NCBI RefSeq assembly: GCF_027922045.1 | Contig: NZ_BSEX01000015.1 | Location: 1-64,000 of the forward strand | Reading direction: 5' to 3' | Source of the DNA: Microbacterium terregens | GTDB lineage: Bacteria > Pseudomonadota > Alphaproteobacteria > Sphingomonadales > Sphingomonadaceae | Length of the DNA: 64,000 nt | Shown here: piece after piece, positions 1 to 7,078 of the stretch | Position numbering within the stretch: the stretch's first letter is position 1 | Layout: every line of letters begins with the position of its first letter | Program-made: the position numbers and the translations under genes | The notes under the pieces: model-generated | The model's input: the letters and a program-made list of their open reading frames with translations, nothing else | Told to the model about the DNA's origin: nothing | Databases searched by the model: none

Positions 1-180
1 AATCGCCCTCGCTGCCACCGTCATCTTCTGGCTGTGATCAACGAGTCCTGACCCTAGTTGCACCGCGTTTAAACTACTTTTTACGCCCTCCGCTAGGTGG
101 GGCGCAACCGAGATTTTTCCGTCGTCGAGCGCCTTTTTGAGCAGGTCGAGCCGCCAGCGAAGGTCGTCATCTTTACTCAT
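1..180 (-). CDS. Hypothetical small phage protein, 3' part outside window
   Basis: This leftward reading frame starts at an ATG at 180 and runs off the left edge after 60 codons. A purine-rich AGGTGA sequence lies just upstream of the start. The protein begins MSKDDDLRWRLDLLKKALDD and looks soluble and helical. It sits where P2 has the baseplate genes after S. The DNA around it is more AT-rich than its neighbours, as in inserted 'moron' genes. I do not recognise a family, and no function is proposed. Confidence 0.55.
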   Translation of the reverse strand, partial: MSKDDDLRWRLDLLKKALDDGKISVAPHLAEGVKSSLNAVQLGSGLVDHSQKMTVAARAI

Positions 181-245
181 TTCACCTCACTATCTGCCGA
201 GCGAACGCCTCGAAAGCTACACGGCAAATTTAGCACGTGAAAACA

Positions 246-914
246 TCACACAGCGGCAACCAGCGACGCAAGCAGCGCGTCCAGCACCATCATGCGATCC
301 GCCTCGCTCAAGCCGAGCAGGGTGCGGCGGGCGTAGCGGACGGGCTTCGCCTTTGCGGACGGCTTGTCGACCTGCCCGTGCTGGTGGATGCCGGCGACGC
401 GCGCGGCCTGCCCGGTGAACCCGACCCATGCCTCGGTATCGGTGGCGTCGGCGCGCAGGTGCCGGGCCGACGCGAGCTTGCGGAACATGGCCGCCCGGCG
501 GATGTGCCCCTTGCGCCGCAGCTTGCCGGCGCCGGCGTTCTGCATCCCCGGTTCCAGCGGCAGGTAGCGATCAACCTTGTCGCGGTGGAAGGAGCGGATG
601 CCGCCCGCCTCGATGTCGAAGCCGGTCATCAGCGGGCCGTCCCAGACCCAGCTCTTCATGAGGACTTCGCGCGGGTTCGGGTCGCCCTTGGGGTAGAGGA
701 AGCGCACGGTGTAGGCGCCGCGCGTGGGTTCCGGACGCTTGCGGCGCGGGGCGAAGGGGGCGCCGTCGGGATCCTGCTGCCGGGCGATGCGGGCGCGCTG
801 GCTGGCCTGCACCTTCTTCGCCACCGATCGCAGCAGCCGGCGGCGCGCGTTCGCGTCGACGTTGCGCAGCAGGGCGCCCGCCAGCTTCTCGATCTCGATC
901 AGATCGTCGCTCAT
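246..914 (-). CDS. S: P2-type tail completion / virion morphogenesis protein S
   Basis: This 222-residue protein begins MSDDLIEIEKLAGALLRNVD. It resembles the P2 gpS family (phage virion morphogenesis / tail completion), which acts with gpR in finishing the tail before head joining. I chose the ATG at 914 because it overlaps the stop of the upstream gene by 4 bp (ATGA), the usual coupling in this operon; a longer frame reaching 1022 has an unlikely N-terminus. The order R then S matches P2. The protein is basic, with no membrane segment. The family call is from recognition of the sequence and its place, not from a search. Confidence 0.85.
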   Translation of the reverse strand: MSDDLIEIEKLAGALLRNVDANARRRLLRSVAKKVQASQRARIARQQDPDGAPFAPRRKRPEPTRGAYTVRFLYPKGDPNPREVLMKSWVWDGPLMTGFDIEAGGIRSFHRDKVDRYLPLEPGMQNAGAGKLRRKGHIRRAAMFRKLASARHLRADATDTEAWVGFTGQAARVAGIHQHGQVDKPSAKAKPVRYARRTLLGLSEADRMMVLDALLASLVAAV

Positions 915-1384
915 GGCGTGGGGGTGTTCGCCTCGTCGATCATCCCCGCAACCAGCGAGACTCCACAGACGCCGGGGAACGCATCGGCGATGACCGGTTC
1001 GTCCAGGTGACGCGCCGACCATTCCGACTTGCCGGTGCGGTCGATCAGGACGTTCTCGGTCAGCTCGATGTTGATCGAGACGTCGGCGCTGTCGTCGTCG
1101 AGCAACACCGATTCGAACTCAAACGGCTTGTAGGGTGGCTTGTCGAGCAGATCGGGCTGCTGCTCGGCGACCCAGGCCAGGATGGGCACCATCAGCGCGT
1201 TCACCTCGCCGGTGTAGCCCTCGACCACGACATTCAGCGTGTAGCCGTACTGGAAGGCGAGGTTGCGGCCGCGGCGGCAGGTGATGCCGCCACGGTCGAT
1301 ATACAGCTGCAGCTTCTCCGGCTGACCCTTCAGCGCGGTCGCCAGCAGCAGGCGGCGCAGGCCCTCGGGCTTCTTCACCGGCAT
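911..1384 (-). CDS. R: P2-type tail completion protein R
   Basis: This 157-residue protein is of the P2 gpR tail-completion family. It begins MPVKKPEGLRRLLLATALKG, the typical start of the family, where the first helix carries several Leu-Arg repeats. It acts in virion assembly with gpS. The start at 1384 overlaps the end of the Rz1-like gene by 10 bp, and its stop overlaps the S start by 4 bp, so translation is probably coupled along the operon. Length and order agree with P2. Confidence 0.88.
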   Translation of the reverse strand: MPVKKPEGLRRLLLATALKGQPEKLQLYIDRGGITCRRGRNLAFQYGYTLNVVVEGYTGEVNALMVPILAWVAEQQPDLLDKPPYKPFEFESVLLDDDSADVSINIELTENVLIDRTGKSEWSARHLDEPVIADAFPGVCGVSLVAGMIDEANTPTP

Positions 1385-1701
1385 GCCTCCGGATCGTGCC
1401 AGCGGATCAGGCGCACCAGCTGGTCGCCACGGTCGCGTACGGCGCGCGCCATGCGGATCGCGGCCGAGCGGACGCCGGCCGGCATCGTCGCCTGGGCATC
1501 GGTGGGGAAGCCGGCGGGCTGCTCGGGGCAGCGCAGCAGCTCGGCCGGCGGCGTGTCACGAACTTCGACCGCAACCGGCACCGACTGCGGCACGGGCACT
1601 TCAACGGCTCGGCGCGCGCAGCCCGGCAACGTCGTTAAGAGCAGCGAACCAAGCGCGATCGACGCGACCCGTGCCATCGGCTTGCGCTTCGACTTCTGCA
1701 T
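1375..1701 (-). CDS. Rz1-like outer-membrane spanin lipoprotein
   Basis: This 108-residue protein starts at the ATG at 1701. Its basic N-terminus (MQKSKRKPMARVASIALGS) leads into a hydrophobic stretch and the lipobox-like LLTTLPGC, then a Pro/Val-rich segment, as in Rz1 outer-membrane spanins. The first third of the gene lies inside the end of the Rz-like gene in another frame, the classical nested arrangement. The predicted role is fusing inner and outer membranes in the last step of lysis, with the Rz-like partner. A second in-frame ATG at 1677 would still leave the lipobox intact. The C-terminal half is longer than in lambda Rz1. Confidence 0.75.
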   Translation of the reverse strand: MQKSKRKPMARVASIALGSLLLTTLPGCARRAVEVPVPQSVPVAVEVRDTPPAELLRCPEQPAGFPTDAQATMPAGVRSAAIRMARAVRDRGDQLVRLIRWHDPEACR

Positions 1702-2119
1702 TTGCGATCTCCATTCGTTCGGTGGCGGCCTTGGCGGCTTCGGCCGCGACACGGGCGTGGCGGGCATCGGCCAGCAGCTTGCCGTCGTGTTCGAGCATGG
1801 CCCGCGCCAGGCGCTCGGCAGTGGCGCGGTCGGTCTCGCCCTTGAAGGCGACGGCAAGGTTGATGGCGGTGCGGCAGCGCTGGCCATCGGCGAAGGTGAC
1901 GGTCACCGCCTTGCCCGATGTGTCGGTGCGCTGCTCGCTGCCGCCGGCATAGGGCGCGCCGGCACCCGCGCAGGTGACCTCGACCCATTGGGCATAGCGG
2001 TCACGCTCACGGTCGGCCTCTGCCCACTGGACGTAGATCCAGGCGGCGGCAGCGCCGAGCGCGAGCAGGGTGAGCCATTCGCGGGCGCGGGCGAGCTTGG
2101 CCAGGGCAGCTGCGATCAT
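1601..2119 (-). CDS. Rz-like inner-membrane spanin
   Basis: This 172-residue protein has one N-terminal membrane anchor (roughly residues 14-31, rich in Leu/Ala, ending WIYVQW) and a long charged helical periplasmic part rich in Ala, Glu and Arg. That is the design of Rz-type i-spanins. The ATG at 2119 overlaps the endolysin stop by one base. The Rz1-like lipoprotein gene begins inside its 3' end in a different frame. Two Cys in the middle (VTCAG and QRCRTA) are unusual for the family and could form a periplasmic disulfide; that is inference. Confidence 0.75.
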   Translation of the reverse strand: MIAAALAKLARAREWLTLLALGAAAAWIYVQWAEADRERDRYAQWVEVTCAGAGAPYAGGSEQRTDTSGKAVTVTFADGQRCRTAINLAVAFKGETDRATAERLARAMLEHDGKLLADARHARVAAEAAKAATERMEIANAEVEAQADGTGRVDRAWFAALNDVAGLRAPSR

Positions 2120-2703
2120 CACGGATCCTTTCGAGGGGTGAAGCCGCGCAGGCAGATCGCGCGCTCGCGCTCGCGGCGGTTGACCAGGCCCTGCACGACA
2201 CGGCCGCCGGCCTTGATCCACATGGTCAGGGCGTTGCAGCCCTCGGTCCAGCGCTTCGCCCGGAAGTGCTTTGCGGCGGTGGAGGCGCAGAACCGGGGAC
2301 CGCCGATGTTGTAGGCGAGCGACACGGCGGCGGGCGCCTCGCGCTCGCGGCCGTAGAGCTGGGGCACGCAGGCGATGACTTCCTCGGCATGCGCAATCAG
2401 CTCGCGCTCCAGCATCGCCGTGCACTGCGCCTCGGTATAGCGCTGGCCCAGGCGGATGCCCTTGGTAATACCGTCGCAGGCGGTCGGCACGCGTACGATG
2501 TCGAGATAGGCGTCGAGATACTGACGGCCGGCAACGTGGCGGATGTCGACATCGCCTTCCGGCAGCATCGTGACGTCGACGGTGCGTCCGCTTTCGAAGA
2601 ACGGTGTCACCGTGAACAGCGCCGCGGCGCCGAGCGCGGTGCCGATCACGCTGGCGAGGGTGCGGCGCTTGCGCGCCGGGGCGGGGGTGCGCGTGTCGGT
2701 CAC
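2119..2703 (-). CDS. Phage endolysin, T4-lysozyme-like (GH24) family with atypical active site
   Basis: This 194-residue protein has an N-terminal hydrophobic segment (about residues 16-36), perhaps a signal-anchor. The lysozyme-like domain contains the pattern YLDAYLDIVRVPTACDGITKG, cut here as YLDAYLDIV then VPTACDGITKG, followed by YTEAQCTAML, as in phage GH24 lysozymes. The expected product cleaves peptidoglycan at lysis. It lies between a holin-like gene and spanin genes with overlapping ends. Oddity: where GH24 enzymes carry the catalytic Glu seven residues before the conserved Tyr, this protein has Gly (HVAGRQYLDAY). It may use another acid residue or belong to a divergent branch. The family call is good; activity is not certain. 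Confidence 0.78.
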   Translation of the reverse strand: MTDTRTPAPARKRRTLASVIGTALGAAALFTVTPFFESGRTVDVTMLPEGDVDIRHVAGRQYLDAYLDIVRVPTACDGITKGIRLGQRYTEAQCTAMLERELIAHAEEVIACVPQLYGREREAPAAVSLAYNIGGPRFCASTAAKHFRAKRWTEGCNALTMWIKAGGRVVQGLVNRRERERAICLRGFTPRKDP

Positions 2704-3044
2704 GGCTTGTCCTTTCGGGCGGGGAAGAAGCGGTCGCGGATCAGGGCGGGCAAGCTGCCGGCGACGTCGGCAGCGCTGGCGATGAAGCGCGGGGTGGACT
2801 TGAAGGCGACCATGCCGGCGCTGAAGCCGATGCCCTGCAGCACGAACGGGTCGAAGGCGTAGACCGCACCGATGCCGCGCTGGGCAAACCAGCTGACGGT
2901 GGTGCCGGCGGCGAACTGGATGCAGCGCTCCGACCAGGTCAGCCCCTTCTCATGGGCGAGACTGACCGCCGCGCCGAGCGCGCCCGGCGACAGGCCCGCG
3001 AGGAAGGTCAGGAAGGAGTCGAGGATGTCGGGAAGCTTGGACAT
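2700..3044 (-). CDS. Probable phage holin
   Basis: This 114-residue protein lies just upstream of the endolysin and overlaps it by 4 bp. It has two or three moderately hydrophobic stretches (about residues 8-28, 45-60 and 66-80) and a basic C-terminus ending RDRFFPARKDKP, which fits a class II-like holin that would make holes in the inner membrane and time lysis. The hydrophobic segments are not strong, so this call rests as much on position as on sequence. The alternative holin candidate is the 69-residue protein at 3744-3953. Confidence 0.6.
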   Translation of the reverse strand: MSKLPDILDSFLTFLAGLSPGALGAAVSLAHEKGLTWSERCIQFAAGTTVSWFAQRGIGAVYAFDPFVLQGIGFSAGMVAFKSTPRFIASAADVAGSLPALIRDRFFPARKDKP

Positions 3045-3046
3045 GG

Positions 3047-3262
3047 TCAGTCCCAGAAATCGAGGTACTGGCGCTCGACCGGCGCGGCCTGCGCGGCGGG
3101 CGGGACGATGACGGCGGTGCCGGTCGGCAGGATCGCGCCCAGGGCGGCCAGGCCGGGATTGGCAGCGAAGACCGTGCCCAGCGCTTCCGGTCCCAGCGCG
3201 CGCTCGCGGTGCAGGATCTGGTCGAGGGTGTCGCCCTGGCAGGCGTGAACGACGTCGGGCAT
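3047..3262 (-). CDS. X: P2-type tail protein X (LysM-like)
   Basis: This 71-residue protein fits the size and sequence of the gpX tail family. It starts MPDVVHACQGDTLDQILHRE, followed by FAANPGLAALGAILPTGTAV, the layout of the LysM-like fold (a G-D-T-L turn, then an N-P-G-L-A motif). P2 gpX is a small essential tail component. The start ATG at 3262 overlaps the stop of the L gene by one base. The order L-X-lysis genes is as in P2. Confidence 0.88.
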   Translation of the reverse strand: MPDVVHACQGDTLDQILHRERALGPEALGTVFAANPGLAALGAILPTGTAVIVPPAAQAAPVERQYLDFWD

Positions 3263-3747
3263 CAGATCAGCTCGACCGTCGTGCGGGTGGTGCCGAGAAT
3301 GTCGCGGATCGCGTGGACCGCATCGCGGCGCAGCTCGCCGATCGACGGATCCAGCGCGGTCGCATCGCGGTCGCCAGCAGCGGTGGTGTCGAGATCTCGA
3401 AGCCGCTCGATCAGTTCGAGCTTGGTCAGCGCGCCGATCGCGCGGCGGAAGGAGATGACCAGGCGGCTTTCCCCGTCGAACTTGCGAGCGGGCACGTCCG
3501 CCAGCGTCTGATAGCCGGCGGCGGTCTGCCGCATCGCCCAGACGCCGAGCTGGTTGTCGACCGAGATCAGCGCCTCAAGGATGGCGGCGCGCAGCCGCTC
3601 GGGCGTGACCTTCGCCACGTCACCCAGGCGGTGTTCGCGGCGCAGCTGCGCCGGGTCGATGGCCGGGTACCAAGGGTCGTCGATGACCGCCTCGACAGTG
3701 TCGACGGGATCCGGAACGACCGAGCTGATGCAGCCGAAACTGCTCAT
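3262..3747 (-). CDS. L: P2-type head completion/stabilization protein L
   Basis: This 161-residue protein belongs to the gpL head-completion family. It has an early DPWYPAIDPAQLRREHRL segment and a helical middle (VTPERLRAAILEALISVDNQ), and ends in a region linked to tail joining. P2 gpL plugs or stabilises the filled head before the tail joins. The start at 3747 overlaps the small membrane protein gene by 4 bp and the stop overlaps X by one base. Length and gene order match P2. Confidence 0.87.
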   Translation of the reverse strand: MSSFGCISSVVPDPVDTVEAVIDDPWYPAIDPAQLRREHRLGDVAKVTPERLRAAILEALISVDNQLGVWAMRQTAAGYQTLADVPARKFDGESRLVISFRRAIGALTKLELIERLRDLDTTAAGDRDATALDPSIGELRRDAVHAIRDILGTTRTTVELI

Positions 3748-3953
3748 ACGAGCAGCCGGGCGGCGCAGGTGGCGCCGATGAGGAAGAGGATCAGGCTGAC
3801 AGTGCCGAAGATGGCGAACGCCAGGCGCATGCCGTCCTCGCCGAGGTCACGCCCGACCGCCACGCCGATGGCACCGGCGAGCGTCAGCAGCGCGCCACCG
3901 GCCATGGCTAGCACGGCAAGGATCGTCAGGCAGATGGCAGTGACGGGCGGCAT
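3744..3953 (-). CDS. Small two-helix membrane protein of the prophage
   Basis: This 69-residue protein is almost all membrane: segment one spans about residues 6-33 and segment two about 44-68, with a short charged link (GRDLGEDGMR) between them. It lies between M and L, where P2 has no gene. Two hairpin-like helices and small size fit a holin or antiholin, but there is no family motif and it lies away from the lysis cassette. The 4-bp overlap with L supports it being translated. Confidence 0.6.
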   Translation of the reverse strand: MPPVTAICLTILAVLAMAGGALLTLAGAIGVAVGRDLGEDGMRLAFAIFGTVSLILFLIGATCAARLLV

Positions 3954-4058
3954 CGTGGATCCTCGATGAAACGGGGGTGGGGATCGGAGAATCGCGGCCC
4001 TCAGCCCGAAGGCCCTCCCGCGTCTTGCGATCCGCCCCCGCGCCGGGGGGGCAGCTGG

Positions 4059-4829
4059 TTAGCCGGACGTGCCGGCGGGTTGCGGTTGCGCGGCGGCGAG
4101 GCGCTTTTCGACGCCGCGGAGAATGGATTTGACGCCGATGCGGTCGTGCAGGCTCTGCGCCTCCATGAGCGCGGCGCGTGAGCGCTGCAGCGTCGCCAGC
4201 GTGTAGGCGGGAGCGTTGGCCGGGTTGCTCGCGGTGCGATCGAGTTCGGAGCCGATCGCCTTCATGAGCTTGGCGCGCACCTGGTCGTGCATGTCGATGC
4301 CGTCGATCATCGCTTCGACCCTTTCCAGGACGGTCAGGTCGAATGGCTCGCCGGCGGTCTGCGCCTTGATGGCTGCCTCCGCGATCAGCTCCGTGACGAG
4401 GGTGGCGGCATCGCGCTCATAGCGCTGCGGCAGCGCGACGTTATGGCGCAGGACATGCTCGGCGAGTGGCAGCGCGCCCGCATAGTCGCCCACGTCGATC
4501 TTCCAGATCATGATGGTCGGCAGCACGTCGCCGGAAGCGCCGGCACCGGCCTGAGCGGCGCCGGTGAGCAGCCCTTCGACCCAGGGGGCGTATTCGGGCA
4601 GCATCTCGCGCTTAGCGGCGATCTTCAGCGAGATCGCCTTGATCGCCTTAAGCCGGCGCAAATCGTGCGCCAGGCGCATCGCGATCTGGGCGGCGGCGGC
4701 AGATGCGGCGCGATCGACAGAGGGGTGTGCCACCGCCGGCGAACCGGCGGTGGCGGTGCCGCCCCCATGCGGAAGGGTCGCGGCTTGTGCGGCCAGGATG
4801 CGTGCCTGGTGGCGTCGAGCGAGGCTCAT
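4059..4829 (-). CDS. M: P2-type terminase small subunit M (endonuclease)
   Basis: This 256-residue protein is of the gpM family. It starts MSLARRHQARILAAQAA, followed by a low-complexity Gly/Ala/Thr stretch and the conserved core with LPTIMIWKIDVGDYAGALPL and VLRHNVALPQRYERD, which I recognise from P2-like small terminases. In P2, gpM provides the endonuclease that cuts cos ends, together with the ATPase gpP. The gene sits after the capsid gene N as in P2. The extra Ala/Gly-rich N-terminal stretch makes it slightly longer than P2 M. Confidence 0.9.
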   Translation of the reverse strand: MSLARRHQARILAAQAATLPHGGGTATAGSPAVAHPSVDRAASAAAAQIAMRLAHDLRRLKAIKAISLKIAAKREMLPEYAPWVEGLLTGAAQAGAGASGDVLPTIMIWKIDVGDYAGALPLAEHVLRHNVALPQRYERDAATLVTELIAEAAIKAQTAGEPFDLTVLERVEAMIDGIDMHDQVRAKLMKAIGSELDRTASNPANAPAYTLATLQRSRAALMEAQSLHDRIGVKSILRGVEKRLAAAQPQPAGTSG

Positions 4830-4873
4830 TGCGACTTTCCGGAAGGGGGCGGATCAGGTGGGGGTGAAGCCGC

Positions 4874-5968
4874 TCAGGCCGGCTTCTTGCCCAGGACAAT
4901 GTTCTCGACGAGCGCGGCCATCCCGTAGTCCTCGACCACATAGCTTTCGTTCACCGACTGGTAGTCGGCGATCTGCTCGTAATCGGGCTCATCGCGCAGC
5001 TGGCGGCGGCGGGTGCCCTCCTGCACATAGATCGACAGGTTATCGAGGCGCGTGACCAGCAGCGCGTCGGCCGGGAAGAACGGCACCATGACCGCCGTCT
5101 TGCCGCCCAGCTGCTTGGGCAGGGTCAGGATGCGGTTGCGCGCCTCCACCTCGGTCGGCGTGTTGCCGGCGGTGTTGATGAAGTTCGAGAAGTGGGAGTG
5201 GACCAGGTCGCGGCCGACGATCACGACCAAGTCGGTGTCGTCGCGGTTCCATTCGTCCAGCAGCTCGGTCGCGGTGTAGACCAGCGCGTCGATGTTCGCG
5301 AAGTCAGCGTTCGCCGTGTCGGCGTTGCTGGCGTCGGAGTTGACCAGCTCGACGTCGGCCCCGGCCGCGACATAGATCGCCTTGGTGCCTGCGGCCGCCA
5401 GCTCGCCGGTGTCGAGCACGCGTTCCGGCGCGAAGGTCCGGATCTTGTACAGCCAGCCATAATTGACGTCCTGCAGCAGCGGGAACGCCTCGATGTTGGT
5501 GTTCTCGGCGCAGGCGACGCCGTTCCAACCGATCATGATGCGGTCGCGGCCGTGCTGCTTGACGATGACATCGCCGACCAGCTTCTGGAACTCGGGCTTG
5601 TGGCGCCACTGGTCGAGCTTGGCATAGCGGATCGCGACGTCGCTGTGCGTGATCTCGCAGCGATACTTGCCGCGGTCGCCGGTGTCGGTCGGATCGGTGG
5701 CGACGCGGCGCTTGCCGGTCTTGGGATCGGTGCGGGTGCGGCTCGCGATCGGACGGGTGACGCCCACGCCGACCTTCTCGCCCTCCTGGTTGATGACGGG
5801 TACGACGTTGATCTTCTGCAGGAACTCGCTGGAGAGCTGGATCACCTCTTCCAGTTTCTGCTCGATCGCGGGTGCGACCGAGAATTTGACGGTGGTGTCG
5901 GCGACGCCGTTCAGCGACGCCACCCGGGCGGAAAGGGCGTTGAACAGCGGGCGGGTGTCATTGTGCAT
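4874..5968 (-). CDS. N: P2-type major capsid protein N
   Basis: This 364-residue protein is a P2 gpN-type HK97-fold capsid protein. The start MHNDTRPLFNALSARVASLN and the conserved PFF..DALLVTRLDNLSIY region near residues 298-318 and the GVACAENTNIEAFPLLQDVN segment are typical. It forms the icosahedral head with scaffold O. The GGAGC sequence upstream of the ATG at 5968 could act as ribosome site. It is followed by M and preceded by O, as in P2. Confidence 0.93.
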   Translation of the reverse strand: MHNDTRPLFNALSARVASLNGVADTTVKFSVAPAIEQKLEEVIQLSSEFLQKINVVPVINQEGEKVGVGVTRPIASRTRTDPKTGKRRVATDPTDTGDRGKYRCEITHSDVAIRYAKLDQWRHKPEFQKLVGDVIVKQHGRDRIMIGWNGVACAENTNIEAFPLLQDVNYGWLYKIRTFAPERVLDTGELAAAGTKAIYVAAGADVELVNSDASNADTANADFANIDALVYTATELLDEWNRDDTDLVVIVGRDLVHSHFSNFINTAGNTPTEVEARNRILTLPKQLGGKTAVMVPFFPADALLVTRLDNLSIYVQEGTRRRQLRDEPDYEQIADYQSVNESYVVEDYGMAALVENIVLGKKPA

Positions 5969-6026
5969 GGGGTGGCTCCGGGAAAGGCGTAGGCAATCGG
6001 GCGTGGAGGGGCGGTTCGGCCGGCGG

Positions 6027-6905
6027 TCAGAAGTCGGTCTGAATCTGCGCGCCGCCGCCGGTCGCGGGCTGGCGCGTGAACTGCTGCGGCGCCTCGGTGT
6101 TGGCGATCTGGCTCTTGAGCGTGCTGACCTCGGTGCGCAGGGTGGCGACCTCGCCGACCTTGCCGTTCAGCTCCACCAGCGCGGCGCTGATCAGGCCCAT
6201 GCCCTGGCGCATTTCCGCCGAGAAGTTGTCGTTGGCGGGGGCGGTCTGAGCGGGTGCCGGCGGAGCGGGCGGCGTGGTGGGCGCCGGGGCGACAGGGGTC
6301 AGCGAGGTGTTGCCGGTGAGCTTGTCGAAGAAGTTCTTCATCGAAGCGAAGGCGCCGCCGCTGGGGTCGGCAGTGGTGCCGGCGGTTTCCGGCTCCAGTT
6401 CCAGCGTGCCTTCCTCGACCGCGGTGAACAGGTTCTCCGGGGACAGCTTGCGAGCGTCGAACATCGGCTTGAGCGCGCTGAACTGGAGCGCTTCCGTGCC
6501 GAGGCTGGCCGGGTTGTCGGTGATGGCAACGCCGACAAGTCCGAACTTGCCGGTGCCGCCGAAATTGGGGGCGAACTCGCAGCTGGTGTAGATCTTCTGC
6601 CGCCGCTTGTTGATTGCGACCAGTTCATCGGTCGGATCCAAGCTGGCGAACAGCGCCAGGCGCTTCTCCATCTTGCCGTCGATCTGGATGTCGGCCTCTT
6701 CGGCCTTCACCTCCAGCACGTCGCCATAGGCGCCGAACGGGCCATCGGGGCTGAGGCCGCGCAGATGCTCGCAGTTGAGCCGCACCCCAAAGGTGTCGCG
6801 GTTGAAGTTGCCGACCGCGTCCTGGAGCCACTGGCGCTCGACCTTGCGGCCGTCCGTTGCGGTGGCGCCCTCGACGGCGATGCGGAAGAACTTGCTTTTG
6901 GCCAT
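6027..6905 (-). CDS. O: P2-type capsid scaffolding protein O
   Basis: This 292-residue protein is the gpO scaffold/protease family. It begins MAKSKFFRIAVEGATATDGR, the usual start, which is why I placed the start at 6905 rather than the longer frame up to 6998. The N-terminal two-thirds carries the protease-like domain (FGAYGDVLEVKAEE, YTSCEFAPNFGGTGKFGLVG, ITDNPASLGTEAL). After a Pro/Ala-rich linker near residue 215 the C-terminal helices form the scaffold. In P2 the protein guides capsid assembly and cleaves N, L and itself. Confidence 0.9.
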   Translation of the reverse strand: MAKSKFFRIAVEGATATDGRKVERQWLQDAVGNFNRDTFGVRLNCEHLRGLSPDGPFGAYGDVLEVKAEEADIQIDGKMEKRLALFASLDPTDELVAINKRRQKIYTSCEFAPNFGGTGKFGLVGVAITDNPASLGTEALQFSALKPMFDARKLSPENLFTAVEEGTLELEPETAGTTADPSGGAFASMKNFFDKLTGNTSLTPVAPAPTTPPAPPAPAQTAPANDNFSAEMRQGMGLISAALVELNGKVGEVATLRTEVSTLKSQIANTEAPQQFTRQPATGGGAQIQTDF

Positions 6906-7004
6906 GGCGGTGCGGTCCTCGGGGTCGGTTCGATGCTGCCGGGACATCGCCGGCCGTTTGCGAAGCCGAACAGGGACCGAAGGCGGGCCGCTTCTCAAGC
7001 GCGC

Positions 7005-7033
7005 GCAATCGTAGAGACGGTCTCTACGATTGC
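7005..7033. promoter_or_regulatory. Perfect 29-bp dyad between divergent O and P operons
   Basis: The two 14-bp arms GCAATCGTAGAGAC and GTCTCTACGATTGC flank a single central G. The dyad lies 46 bp before the P start and 100 bp before the O start. There is no T-run on either side, so an operator for both late promoters is more likely than a terminator. It does not show the TGT-N12-ACA pattern of P2 Ogr sites, so the binding protein is unknown. Confidence 0.75.
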
Positions 7034-7078
7034 CGCCGCTCCGTTTGGCCGTGGAGGCGTGGCTAGGCTCGCGCCGCC

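Noticed and set aside
7005..7033. Dyad as a terminator
   Set aside because: There is no T-run on either strand and the flanking genes diverge from it, so nothing needs to end there.
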